From assembly GCF_049306965.1 (NCBI RefSeq), contig NC_133179.1:21139001-21203000 (forward strand): a stretch of DNA of 64,000 nt, written 5' to 3'. The notes beneath the pieces are model-generated. The model made no database searches and had not been told where the DNA came from. It saw nothing but the letters and a program-made list of their open reading frames with translations. Below are positions 33,063 to 46,300 of the stretch, piece after piece. The translations under genes and the position numbers were made by a program. How positions within the stretch are numbered: the first letter of the stretch is position 1; each line of letters begins with the position of its first letter. This DNA comes from Danio rerio. Its lineage: Eukaryota > Chordata > Actinopteri > Cypriniformes > Danionidae.

Positions 33063-36000
33063 ATGAACACTGCTGAGAAAATCCTTTCTGTTTGCTTTCT
33101 CCTGCAAGGTTTGGCCATTATTTTTTCTTATTTACTGTAAATGGCACCTATTTTAATTTTGCTCTGTTTTTGCATGGTAAATATGACATTTGATAATGAT
33201 TGATGATCACAGAGAGCTGAACAGACCTTTAATCATAGTTACTTTGTGCACGTCCTGTTTTGTGGATATAACGTCCGTAGTGTTACTATGGAGACATGTC
33301 AATACGCATCAGTCAATCAATTCGATGGTGAGTAAACCATACTCCTACATCACGTTGTAGTGGAGGTCAAAATGGGAGGGATTCTGATCCTATTTTAATG
33401 TCAGGAAATATTTAAAAAGAGACTTATTGTGTTTAATCATTCCAATATGACTGTGGACACTATACCTACGCACAGTTCTGTCCAAACAGCTTACAAAAGA
33501 TGATTTTCATCATAGGTGTCCTTCAAGAAATGCTGTAAAATAAATTAGTTCACATGCTAAATCCTTTAAGCCTGGTTTATACTTCTGCGTCAAGTGATCG
33601 GTGTGACCCACGGCGCATGCAACGCACGTTGACATGCATTTATACTTCTGCGCGCTGTTTGTGTTCTTCTGCAATAACACTTTCAAAATGCTAGCTGGCA
33701 GTGAGATGTTTATGTTCCTCTGTATCGAGTTTCTTCGGTGGTGTTTTGTTTTTTTCTGAGCTCTTTCTTAATGTATAAGTGCGTCAAACTCGCTCATTTT
33801 GATGCAGGAATTGGCGAACATGCAACAACTTTAATCATAAGGTAAACACAAAACATCAGTCTCCATCTGAAGCTCCTTCACGGGACTTGACACTTGTAAA
33901 CACTCGCTCCATCGGGCTCACGCTGCTCTCACCTCCGCCCACACTCATCAGCAAGACCAAGCCGACCAATCACAGAGCTTGCGGTACGCGTCGTTGCAAC
34001 GTGTAGTTACATTTTTTTGGTGTGCATCAGCATCGCCGATGGCTAAGGCGAGAGCTATGCTTCCCTTAAATTTAACAGTTTCTATTGTTCTGCTTAAATG
34101 TAAACTGACAAAGCAAAAAAAATTGCTTTATTGACTTTTTGTCCAACCCAAACGAAATGTTTTCATGTGTCTAAATACTCCATTGTTTGTATCTGCTTTT
34201 ATTTTAAATGATTTCACCTTGTGTGTTTTACTTTAGGTGTTTGCTGTAGAGATTTCAGTATCAGTTTGCCAGAGAAGATTCAAGCTCTCAATGGATCCTG
34301 TGTGATTATAAAGTGCAGATTTGACATTAATGAAACATATGATAAAGACATCTCTGAGAGAGCTGCTGGAGTCTGGTATAAAGACAAACATGATAGGATC
34401 AGCAGCCCAGTGTTTAACTCATCAATGCAGAACTCTTTTATTAAAGGGAAAATAACTGGAAAGTTAAAAGATAAGGACTGTAACACTGTCTTTTATGATG
34501 TCACATCAAATCACAGTGGTCAGTATTTCTTCAGAATTGAGGGTGAAGGTGGACTGAAATGGACCTACAGAAAAGGCAATGTTTCAGTAAATGTGATCGG
34601 TGAGTGACTTCATGACTGGTTAATATTTGTGTAAATTATCTCGATATCTAAAGTGTATACAATGAAATCCTGGGACTTTATAATTAGTAATTTCTCTGAT
34701 AAATATTGCATTTTATTGCTGAAAGAACAGTTGTTGTTTCTTTGTGTTTGACACTGTAGACCTTTGATCATGCCGTATTTCATGTCTATTAAAGACCAGT
34801 CTGTGTTTGTTTTAGAGTCTCCAGTGAATCCGCGAGTTGTGCTGTATGTGGATGGGCAGGAGCTGCAGGGTCAGCAGGAGGTGTTGGAGGGCAGATCTGT
34901 GAGTCTGCGCTGCTCTGCTGAGACTCTCTGCTCTTCTCCTCCAGCAACTCTCACATGGAGCTCCACTGCCAAAATCCCCCTCAGTAAGAGCAGCAAACTA
35001 AAGGAGCTCATCATCTCTGATCTGAACTTCACTGCTGCTCCACGGCACCACAGAGTCACTTTCACCTGCTCTATAAGCTACCAGCTGCAGAACAAGAACA
35101 GAACAGCTCACAGCAGCATCACATTACATGTGCAGTGTAGGACTTTTACTGCCATCTGTTCTCTTCTCTTCTCTTCTCCACAAGACACTTAGAAATCTAG
35201 AGGTTTAATATCATTCTCTCTCTTTCTTTTCAGATGCTACTCAGATCTCAAACTCCAGCTGTTCCAGTACTAATGTAACTGTGTGTTTCTGTGAGGTTGA
35301 TGGGAATCCCTATCCTGTAGTGGAATGGTATCTGTCTGGACGCCCCGTCTCAAACTCTTCAAGCACGTTCATCAGTAAAGAGCGATTGAGCAACACAAGC
35401 TTGAGGAGCTTCATCTCTCTACATCAGTCTCTCACACACTCAAACACTCTGCTGTGTGTCAGTAAAAACACTCATGGCAATGCAACTCAACTGTTTCATC
35501 TGGACTTCATCATTCAAAAAGAAAGTAAGTCTGTGTTTTTAATTTCAGTTCCTTTATTTATCTGCTTTGATAAAATTGTTTTAGTTGATAAATATGGTCA
35601 TTATATGACAAATCAAAAGCTTCAACTGCTTTGCACATGTGATTCATTCAATAGAATACAAAAGAAGCATTTGTCAATAATCTGTCAATAAATGCCATTT
35701 TCATAATGATTATTTAGTTGTTTAAAGGTTAGATCACACACAGAAATGTATATTGTCATCACTCACCCTCTAAGCCTTCTTGCGTTTCTTTCTTCAGTTG
35801 AACACAAAAAGTGGAATATTAGCAATCAGACAGTTGACTGTAGCCACTAAATTACATAGAGTTTTGAAAGTCACTTCATGGCTACTATCACTGGTTACCA
35901 ACAATTGTCAAAACAGTTATGAATGACATCAGGCTGCACTGCAAAAAAAAAAAAAAAAATTCTAAATACAAGAAACAAATGACTGATAGATAGACATTAG

Positions 36001-38769
36001 ATACAAGTCAAGTGCAGTGATATAAATATACTTGGTAAGATTTCTTAAAAAAAGACAACTTACCTAGCCTTTAGCAAAGAGCAAATGGTCTTAAAATGAG
36101 TATTATAATGATTATAAGATAATGAGGTTTCCTATTTTGTGTGAAAAGGTCTTAAAACTAGAGTTTTTATTTTTTTTAAGAATTTTATGTAAGAACGGTC
36201 TTTAAACCACAGCGGTTCGAACTGTAGTTCTGCCGAGTGACTAAAAAGTGATCAGCATGATGGTAAAAAACTGTACATTTCTAGTGAAACCATTCTTCTG
36301 CAATCTTATACCAAAAACGGAAATAAGGGCAGTATTAATAGCTATAAATATGGGAGAGCGTTGATATTATGTGATTGTATTGTATTGCTATATGGAACAA
36401 TTAAGTGTTGATGTTAAATCAAAAGTAATTCACAAATACTTGAAAATGAGATGATTTAATGACAATAATTCTCTATGGTTACAACTGAATTAATAACAAA
36501 ATACTGTATAAAATGATAAAATATGTAATGATAAAACATATGGTATAAATTGTACCCAGCTTAAATGTAAAATTAAAGTTACATTTAACTTTAGAAGGAG
36601 AGAATCAGAGGGAGGGAGAGAGAGACAAAGAGAGCAGGCCCAAAAGCCTGATTGCAGTAGAGTCAGAGAAGATAGACTCCAGAGAAGGAGAGGAGCAAAG
36701 CAGGAGAGAAGCAGGCCAGGAAAAGAGAGGGCAGGAAAAGAGACAGAGCTCGAGTTTACCCCCTATTTTGTATTTTTCTTGACCATGTGACTAAAGCCAT
36801 TCAAGACATTCAAACTGACCAATCAACATGTGACCACACCATAAAACCCCCAAAGTCCACACAACAGGCCCTGATCTTATCAGTTTCTGCCTTTGTAGTC
36901 AGTATGGACCTTCTTGAGTCAAAAAGACATGTTTTGTCATATAAATAAATGCATATGATAATTTAGCCTCTTACATGTAATACCTGTATATATTCTGTCT
37001 TAAACTGAGCCAGGGTATTTAAACTGAAACAAAATTATTATTTAAATTAAATCAAGATCACACATATTATTCACAGTATTCTAATTAATTGTATTCTAAT
37101 TAATACAATTATTACTGGTTGCTTCTCAAAATGTATTGAAGAGTATGAGTGTGATTGAGCATTTTTCTAATGGACACACATAAAGCAAGTTACTGCAGCT
37201 AAAAAAAGAATAAGTCTGGATATTGAGCCTTTTTAATAGACACACTTAAAACAAGTTATTACAATTAAATATAAAAGCCTGGTCTTCAATTATGTTTCTA
37301 ATTGCAATTAAGCAAAATTTGCACCTAACTTTAAGCTTTACTAAGCAAGTAGAACAAGAGACAAATAATCTTAAAACAATCAGATGAATCTTACACAATA
37401 TAATGTTTAATAATATTCTTAAATCAAGATCAGTGTAAGATTGTATCTCTTGAATAGATAAGGAGTGAGCAAATAATAAAATATTAATATTTTGGAAAAC
37501 GATTTATGAATGCCCAGCACTTGAGTGAATTATAAGCAGTTTTGCTAACACTCTTTTTTTGTCAGGTAGAACTCTACTCTTTATTCTGATTGGAGCTGCT
37601 GCTGGGGCTTTGGTGGTTGTGATGTTGTGTGCCGTTACATATACATGTGTCCGGTAAGTGTATTAATGTGGTCAAGAATTATATGCACAGTGTCCTTGCT
37701 TATGTGGACAATCTTATTTTTAAAAAATGTGTATGGCCAATTTAGTTTATGCAATTCATCTACTGTATGCCACATGGACTGTAGGGGAAACTGGAGCACC
37801 CAGAGTAAACCCGCTCAAACATGGGGGGAACATGCAAACTTAACACAGCAATGCCTCTTGGCCCAGCCCAGATTCAAATCGATGACCTTCTTTTGTAAGC
37901 CCACAGTGATAAACCACGCTGCCTATGCTGTGAATTTAAGCCACTCATTTGTTTTTTTTGTCTGTGTGGGTCAAAGTTTTGGGTTTCTATTAAAGACTGT
38001 CAAACGTTCTCTGTCTTTAAATGGCACTTACACGTATGCTTATAATCTGATAATTTTATTTCCACATTTCACATTCGACCAATTTTGAACATTTGTCTTA
38101 GTGCTATTAATTTGGTACATAATCATTCAGTGTTGTGTAAAGGATCTATAATATCTAATGCAGGCTGAAACTGGCTCATATTCAGATGTGGATAATTGTT
38201 AACTTTTTCATTTAAATGTATTAAGGTTTAATTGAAATGTAAAATGTCTCCTAAAATATCTCTCACCAGAAGGTCAGATAATGTATTATTGGATGTCTAC
38301 AATAAGGATGCACTATAGATATAGCAAAAATAAGGAACTATTGAACAAGAAAAACACAATAGACATATGGGGATTGGAATGAGTAAAATGTGTTTGTAAA
38401 AGAATATCAGAATAATAATTTGCTAATTATACACACACTGCATAGACCATCATAACTCACAGTCCCTGAATCTCACAAGATTTAAACACAAACAGTGCAT
38501 CCAGAGATATTTTAACAGATCAAACATTCCTAACCTAATATACTGTTGTCCCCTAGATTGTCCACCAAGCTGAAGGTGAGTGTTTTTTTTTCAATATGTG
38601 GTCTAGATCTACTAAAGGCTAATATTGAATGATGATGAGAGACTGAGAGTTTTTTTGTTTTCAGGCTCAGACAGAGACAGTAGACACTTATGCTTCTCTT
38701 CAGCTCTCTGCTGCTCAAAACTTGGAATATGATACTCTGAACATTAAGAAAAGAGAAGACACAAAATAA
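33063..38769 (+). CDS. SL6: Siglec-like Ig receptor with ITAM-like tail
   Basis: Coding exons read as 33063-33108, 34237-34599, 34816-35136, 35234-35524, 37566-37653, 38557-38575 and 38665-38769, giving 410 residues. Signal peptide MNTAEKILSVCFLLQG; V-set (16-137, two residues shorter after FNSS) with SCVIIKC, KDCNTV and YFFRIEGEGGLKW, the sialic-acid arginine kept; C2 domains at 137-244 and 244-341; transmembrane helix about 344-367 without Lys or Arg inside; a 19-nt membrane-proximal exon in place of the 64-73 nt exon of SL3, SL4 and SL7. The 34-residue tail reads DTYASL (Y385), then LEYDTL (Y398): YxxL, nine residues, YxxL with Asp at -2, which fits the ITAM spacing. The second motif alone also fits an ITIM. 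Signalling sign is therefore inferred, not shown. AATAAA at 38943-38948. A probable solo LTR and a SINE lie in its introns. Confidence 0.87.
33565..34070. mobile_element. unclassified GC-richer interspersed repeat
   Basis: Begins with gcctggtttatacttctgcg, repeats tttatacttctgcg at about 33650, and has CG-rich words (cacggcgcatgcaacgcacg) unlike the surrounding intron. I recall it as a dispersed zebrafish repeat, but its class and exact ends are unclear. Confidence 0.4.
36188..36975. mobile_element. probable solo LTR (fossil)
   Basis: A 788-bp insertion in the SL6 intron that starts TGTAAGA and ends TCTTACA, a short perfect inverted repeat with TG...CA ends as in LTRs. It carries a TATA-like word (ccataaaacc, about 36839) and AATAAA near its 3' end (about 36945). 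The SL2p intron shows the empty site at about 10021-10032. No internal coding part, so a solo LTR of an unidentified family. It is younger than the SL2p/SL6 split. Confidence 0.5.
37735..37930 (-). mobile_element. DANA-type SINE fragment shared with SL2p
   Basis: Reverse-oriented fragment (catgcaaacttaacacagca, gatgaccttcttttgtaagc) in the intron after the transmembrane exon, at the same place as 10727-10915 in SL2p. Confidence 0.7.
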
Positions 38770-39220
38770 AAAACAATGTTCACTTTGATTTCTTTACTCA
38801 GTTGTTCTTTCTTGATTAAAAAAATCCAAAAGCAAAGAATTACTTTACATGATTAATTTCACATGATTTAATATCTGAAAAAATTAAATGTACTTTTTGT
38901 ACATATTTAACTAGATTCAAACGAATATTTAGTTGTTTTAATAATAAACACTTATTTTCACATTCAGACTTGTTTACAGCTGAGTTGTGCTAAGAAATTG
39001 AAATGAACAGATCTTAACGTTATGTGTATGCAGTGTATTAATTGTTTAAATAAAATGTTTTTGTAAAATATAATATTATATTTTAATTGCATATATGTAC
39101 TTATACTGCTTGTTTTTCTCTAGTCTGTATCCATCTGCTTTCTGAAATTAAAGACGATCATCATAAATACACTTTTAAAAGTGTTGTTTTTATAAAAAAA
39201 AAAATGCAAAGTGTATATAG
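38770..39220. other. SL6 3' UTR and flank
   Basis: Contains the polyadenylation signal at 38943-38948, then AT-rich spacer. The first 200 bp align with the SL2p 3' end (11640-11820). Confidence 0.6.
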
Positions 39221-39225
39221 TGTTG

Positions 39226-39752
39226 AAGTCAGAATTATTAGCCCCCCTTTGATTTTTCTTCTTTCCTTTTTTTTGTTTTTAAATATTTTTCCCAAATGAT
39301 TTTTAACAGAGCAAGAAAGTTTTCACTGTATGTTTAAGAATATTTTTTCTCTTGGAGAAAGTATTATTTGTTTTATTTCTGAAAAATATAAAAGCAGTTT
39401 TGAATTTTAAGGTCAAAATAATTTGCCACTTTAGGCTATATTTTTTTTTCCGATATTCTACAGAACAATCCATTGTTATTCAATAACTTGCCTAATTACC
39501 CTAACCTGCCTAGTTAACCTAATTAACCTAGGTAAACCTTTAAATGTCACTTTAAGTTGTAGAAGTGTCTTGAAAAATGTCTAGTCAAACATTATTTACT
39601 GTCATCACAGCAAAATATGAAATTAATCAGAAATGAGTAATTAAAACTATTATGTTTAGAAACATGTAAAAAAAAAAAAATCTTTGCTGTTGAACAGAAA
39701 TTGGGGAAAAAATAAACAGGGGGGCGAATAATTCTGACTTCAACTGTATATA
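39226..39752. mobile_element. non-autonomous DNA element (GAAGTCAGAATTATTAG ends)
   Basis: Terminal inverted repeats: gttgaagtcagaattattag at the left and aattctgacttcaac at the right end. AT-rich interior without a transposase. Other copies at 39854-40066 (partial, inverted) and 56776-57229. Confidence 0.7.
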
Positions 39753-39853
39753 TACATAGCTTAATTTGTGCTGAAGCAAGCCAGATCCGTATATGTCACC
39801 TCGTTTTACCGTTCCCCCTCCTCACACGCACCCCCGCCCTGCTCTTCACTTTC

Positions 39854-40066
39854 TGAATTATTAGCCCTCCTGTTTTCAACACATTTTAAAACGTAATAAT
39901 TTTTATTACTAATTTCTATTAACTGATGTCTTTTTTCTTTGTCATGATGGCAGTAAAGGTTTACTAGATATTTATCAAGATACTAGTGTTCAGCTTAAAG
40001 TGCAATTTAAAGGCTTAGCTATGGTAATTAGGCAAGTTAGGTTAATTAGGCAAGTCATTGTATAAT
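39854..40066. mobile_element. partial copy of the same non-autonomous element
   Basis: ctgaattattagccctcctg, tcatgatggcagtaaa and gttaattaggcaagtcattg match the inverse of the copy just upstream. One terminus is missing. Confidence 0.6.
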
Positions 40067-40071
40067 CCAGT

Positions 40072-40158
40072 GTTGGATTGTGGCTGGAAGGGCATCCGCT
40101 GAATAAAACATATGCTGGGTAAGTTGGCAGTTTATTCCGCTGTGGCGACTGCATGAGT
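40072..40158 (+). mobile_element. DANA-type SINE 3' fragment
   Basis: ggctggaagggcatccgctg through ttattccgctgtggcgactg matches the 3' part of DANA only. Confidence 0.75.
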
Positions 40159-40398
40159 TTTATAACTTTTAAAATAACTTTTTAAACTAATTTTATTTTA
40201 AATTTTTTTTGGAAGCTCTCCAGGAAGCATTTGCATTTACATTCCTTTTTTATTAGTTTTTGTTTGTTCAAGCAATAATAAAGTAATAATAGAAAAAACT
40301 ACAGCAAATATATCATTCAAAATAAACTATATTGACAAGAACTATATTGTCACCACAGTCTTCAGGTGCTAAAAAGAAATGTTGTTCATAATGCTGCG

Positions 40399-40550
<152 letters not shown>

Positions 40551-41187
40551 TGTGAATAAGAAGGGAAATGACTTTACCAACCTTTACACATTTATAACCA
40601 CTTTAACCCACTCTGTCGCAAAAAACGAATGCACAGAATAGAGAAGTCAGTCCTAAGAAAAACTCTTTATCTGTTGTTTGCAGGTTTGTCATTTTGTATC
40701 TAAATAATGTTTTAGTGTAGTTTAGTGTCAGTTCTGGCAGGTCATGTTAGTCAAGCTCAACTGATCCACATCAAGAAAACAATATCAGTCACAGCCTTCC
40801 CATAATTCCACAGTTTTCCTTCCTTTCTCATCCTCTAGTCCACAGTCAGCATTTCTTTCCTTTAATTCCCTTAATTAATTCCTTTAAAGCGTTTTTGCCC
40901 AGAACAGAGGCATATGTTACCATTAGTCCAGACTGTGTGCTTTTTGTCAGTCTTCGATAGCAGAGGTGCTGACAGAAACAAAATTACAATTTTTTTTCTA
41001 TACAAATTTCTCTACAAAACCACTTCAAACTAATTCATAAACAGTTCTTTAGATCATTCAACAGGGGAATAAAGGGGAGATATGAAATTAAACTTCTATT
41101 GTTTCCTATATATTTTTTTTTCTGAATGTAATGTATAAGTTATTGGACACACATTTTTGCATTTTGCTTTCTAAGCATTGTTGATGT

Positions 41188-41372
41188 CGACACAGGAAGT
41201 TCGGTCAGTTTTTAGTGTTAGACTCTTCACATCACACTCCTGCTCAGACTCACATCAGCAGCACTGCAGTTCTTATCATTCAAAATAATTGCTTTAAAAC
41301 ATGTCAATTTTTTCTTGTTATTTCTGAAAAGATCATGGCAACTAACCTGGTTTGACTGTTTTATCATTTCTG
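41188..41372 (+). promoter_or_regulatory. SL7 promoter and noncoding first exon
   Basis: GACACAGGAAGTTCGGTCAG (GGAA at 41195-41198), then gactcacatcagcagcactg, then TTCTG|gtaagt with the donor after 41372. The start-codon exon begins at 43329. Confidence 0.6.
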
Positions 41373-41850
41373 GTAAGTAGGAATATTCAGTATGTTGGAC
41401 ATTTTTAATGAATTCATAAATATGCAATATTTTATATTAAACTCAATATATGATACTCATGTAGTTTATACACACTCAAAAATATTTTTTGCTACTGGAT
41501 CAAACTATCTATTTATAATGAGCTGAATCAACACATTTCTTTTGGGGGGATAACGTAATTGTTTTGTTCAATCAACTTAAATTAGTAAAAAGTTAACTTA
41601 ATCAATGTGTGCGGGACAGTGAATTGGTAAAATTTTACAGTGTATTATTAAACATGAATTAACGATGAACACAATCTGTTAAACATTACTTGATCTTTGT
41701 TAATGTTAACTTACTCATGTTCCAATGCATCTCTGAACAGCTTAATTAGTTAATGTTTACTTACACATATGCTAATGTACAGTATGTGGTAATGAATTAA
41801 CGTGACTGAATGAATGAACAACACATTTATTCAGGAATTCTGAATCTGTC

Positions 41851-42217
41851 ATTCATTCATTCATTCATTCATTTTTCTTAGGCTTAACCCCTCGTTTATC
41901 AATAGGCATCACAGTGGAATGATCCGCCAACTATTCCAGCATATGTTTTACGTATCAGATGCCCTTCTAGTCACAACCCAGTACTGGGAAGTACCCATAC
42001 AATCACACACAAACTCATACACTGAGGCCAATCTTTCTTTACCCAATTTACTGCATGTTTTTGGATTGGGGAAACGAGCACCTGGAGGAAACCCACACGA
42101 ATATGAGAAAAACATGCAAACTCCACACAAAAATGCCAACTAGCCCAGCCGAGACTCGAACCAGTGACCTTCTTGCTGTAAGATGACAGTGCTAACCACT
42201 GAGCCACTTTACCGCCT
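41851..42217 (-). mobile_element. DANA-type SINE, near full length
   Basis: Reverse-oriented: a cattcattcattcatt tail, ggcttaacccctcgtttatc, gaaacccacacgaatatgag, gaaccagtgaccttcttgct and tgagccactttaccgcc at the tRNA-like head. It lies in the SL7 leader intron. Confidence 0.85.
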
Positions 42218-43352
42218 ACTAAATCTATGTTAGTTTAAAATTACTAATAGAGTAATGTGGTACTGAATGTGTTGTTTAACACAAACAAACAATAAGCAAC
42301 TGCAGGTTCATCACAATAAAATGCATCTTATTATTCTTTGTCCACTCTTTACTAACCTGAAACCTGAATTTTTATTAAGGCAATCAGAAACCAACACTAT
42401 TCCAACATTATCTATTGTGTTAAATTCTTTACTAACATGATCACTAATAGTGCTTGTTCATTTTTATCTACTTTTCTTCTTTATCTTTTTGCTTCTTCTT
42501 TTACATTTCAAGATGGTAACGACTGGTGAATTTAGCACTGTTATGTAACGTAATAAAGATTCTAAAAGTTTAAGCAATGTGTATTTGTGTAATCACTGCT
42601 TTGTAATGAACCCATAGATGTTGGTAATACAACAGTTAATATTGGAATTGTGGTAAGTCATTTTTGTAAAGTGTCTACAAGTAGTCTTAGTAACACATTG
42701 GATAATGTTGCAATAGTAAGGTTCATAATTCCCTTCAAAAATGCTGTGTTATTGATAAATTATGTTAGTAAAGAGTCCACAAACTTGAATAATATGCAAG
42801 TTGTTTCTGAAGTTTCTACTTTAACATTCCAAAACAGTGTTCATTTAAAACTTATTTGTTGTGACTTTGATCATTAACCTTGTATTTAAATGTATCCTAA
42901 GCTTTACCTATTAGCATTAGTATGTAAGTAAGTTAAAATGAACAAAGACTGTGGTGCTGAACCTGTTTTGTTCATTATTTGTTTGTGTTAATTAATCCAT
43001 TATCTAACACAGTACTATATTTGCAAGTTTACATTAAAAAAAATATTTAATTTGAATAAATGTTTAGTTCAATGTTAGGTCAGGATATTTAATCCATCAT
43101 TAACAAAGATTACTGTATGTACAAAGTCATTGTTCACTATTAATTCATGTTAACTAATGCAGTAACACATACATCAACATATGTTTAGTTAAGATTCACA
43201 CACATTAAGTAATGCTTAACAGATGTGTTGTTCATTGTTAAATCATGTTAACTAATGCATTAACATTATCTTAAACAACTGTATTGTCATACCTATACAT
43301 GTGAAATCACAAGTGTGTTTCTTCACAGGATTGAATGTCTGTTAATGTAGAG

Positions 43353-46300
43353 ATGGGCACTACTGAGAAAATCATTATCTTCTGTTTTCTCTTGCAAGGT
43401 ATGTTTTTCTTCCTGATTCTGCTAGTAAAACACAACCCATTCAGTGTGATTTTGTTTCAATTAACTATACTTTCACTGTTAAATCAGTGCTTCTGTGAGT
43501 CTTATATATATATATAATTATTATACAACAGTTTGACAGCATAATTGTGTAAATAAAAACAAAATCAAACATGAAGAGTCTCAAAAACCCTTTTGTATGA
43601 GGAACCACTTTCTTCCGGATTCAAATCATAAGCTGACAGTTGAACAGTTGAGCGTGCATCTTTTAAACTTAAGATCTGTAGTGTCTGCTTTTTGCTGGCT
43701 GTATGTGGGCGGAGTAATACACAAAGGGTAAAGAGGCTGTAGGAGTTCTGATATCACACGGCTTTCAGCCAATCAGATTTGAGAGCCAGACAGAACTGTT
43801 ATATATGTATATACTGTATATATATGATGTATAATTACATATATAATCTTTAAAGGTATATTTTTCACCTTTTTCACCTATTTTTAATTTTTTTTTTATT
43901 CAAATCAAAACTCTGCCTTTATTTATTCACTCAGTATTTTTTTCGACTTTGGAAGTTGATAAATGTCAGCAACTTGGATTTTTTAACATGAGGAAAAATT
44001 TGCTGTGTTTTATTTGTTTAACAATGATTTGTTTTCTTTTAATGGTTGTATCTTATTGTACTTGCATTATAATCATCTAAATGGGTTTATTCTCAATAAA
44101 TATTCCTTCTTAGTATTGTTTTCCAGTACACATTTCAAAACATCCTTTATACATTTACTCACAAAGGAGGTCTGTCTTGTTTTTCATTTTCATATTTAAT
44201 TTACTTAAACTTATGTAAGTAGCTATATTTGCACCCAAAGAAAGTCTGACGACATTCACTATTTTCAGCTCATTAAAGCTGCATTCTAGATCAGCTCAAT
44301 CTAGCCTGAACTGAATAATGTTGGTTGTGTAATTAATGAAGAATGTGGCAGGATCATCAGTTGTTAGAATTATTGAAAGAGCAGGAAGAAGAGGACAGAA
44401 GAGTGTGCAGTGTGCAAGAAAGAGAGAGGATTTGACATTTGTTAAAGTCATTTTTTGGACAGAAAAGAAAAACTGAATTGTCACCTCACTTCATTTCGAG
44501 TTTTTAGGTCATTAAATTTGGCTGGCCAAATAAATGTGTCTTGACATAAAAATTATGTGACGTCACAGAAAACCAGACTAAATAATACTAATGGAGAACA
44601 GTGACAATCCTTCAGTGAGAATTATTTTCATAATCTAGTGTTTTGGAACAGTTGTTCAAATCTTTTTGGATATTAAGGAAGATTTGTACAAACTGTCCCT
44701 TAAAACTTAAGATGCTGCTAATTCCACTTTTTGGGCTCTATTTTGACGGTCCATGCGCAGAGCGCAAAACGCAGGGCGCAAACGCTTTCAGGGCATGTCA
44801 GGACGCGTTTTTGCTAATTTAAGGACGGGAAAATCTACCTTGCGCCGTGGCATATGGTCTAAAAGGGTTGAGTTTATTTTCTTAATGAGTTATAGGTGTG
44901 TTTTGAGAATAAACCAATTAGAGTCTCATCTCCCATTCCCTTTAAGAGCCAGCTGCATCGCGCCAAGAGCGCATTCGCTATTTACACGACGCAAAGTAAG
45001 TCTAAGTGGAAAAAATGAGCATTTCACAAGCAAACAGTTAACAGCTTTTTTAACAGAAAACTGTTAAACAGAGCATCTACTGCGTGAGAATGAGAGATAA
45101 TGGAACTACTTTCACATTCGTTCTTGGATAGGGAAACCTTTGTGCACAGACATCAATTAGTCTATAAATAAATAATTTCGTTTGTTAGGTGCAAACATTC
45201 ATTTCAAAACTATTTCTAAATTCAGTTTTAATTTCCAACAAACAAATAAATGAATAATAATAGCAAAATGTGCTCAAAAACCTGAGTTATATCCTAAAAC
45301 ACATGCTGTGCCCCATATGGTCTAAAACCTGACAGGTGGGCAAATCTAAGCTTATTTTTAATAAAACAAATATAAGTATGGATATAATAAATAATACTGC
45401 TAATAATAATAACATTATACAAAAGCAAATTGTTATGAATGAACTGAAAAAGCCTCCCGAGATGAAGAAGACATAAAAGCAGTGGTTTTTCATATTTATG
45501 TAGGCTAGAAAATAATATGTTTTGTAATATTTTAATCCTTTATATTTATATCCTATATCTATTCTTATTATATCCTATATATATCCTTAATATTTTTTTT
45601 TTTTTCATATGTAAAGATATTTGCCTATTGCTCTCTTGTGCGTATTAAGCAGTGCGTAAGCGAGGCGCAACTCTGCGCCGGAGTTTAGACCTGGTTAGTT
45701 TTGGTGTAATGAAAAATCTATTATAGTTTCTCAAAATAGCAACGTGCCAGCGGTCCGCCTCAGAACGCCTTCCTTTTTAGACTAGAACGCCTATGGGCGC
45801 ACAAATGAGCGCTAATGCTTTTGCTATTTAAACAGCGTAGCGCAACGCCTCAAAACGACTCTTGCGCCAAGCTGAAACTACCAAAAGACTATTGCGCCGC
45901 GCCTTGCGCCACACTGCGCCGGGTGTATGATAGGGCCCATAGTGTTTGTTATGAATTTACATTTAGAGAGCATTGTCATATTGTGTTCCCTTCAAATGAC
46001 TTGTTATAGTTTATTGATTAACTGTCACTGTCCTACAGGTGGGATGCTTTTTCGGTACTTTATTTTATTTATTTATTTTTTGTCCAAACTTAAAATAATC
46101 TTGGGAAACTAGATACAATATTCATATATCATTTTCTAGTGTAAACTCAATAAATATGGTGACAGTTAATCTGACTACAATAAAATGTAAAGTGTCATGC
46201 ATTAGTTTTTTTTACTGACTATTTCTCATATACACTGTAAAAAGCAATTAGTTACTTTACTATAAAAAAGTGAGTAAACCTGTCGTCTTAAAAGCAACAA

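Noticed and set aside
37566-37653. Search for a charged transmembrane residue that would pair with DAP12
   Set aside because: No Lys or Arg occurs inside the SL1, SL3, SL4, SL6 or SL7 helices; basic residues are only at the membrane edges.
44753-45067. 104-codon ORF rich in Arg and Lys
   Set aside because: It lies inside the terminal zone of the hAT-like element and matches no transposase; a chance frame.
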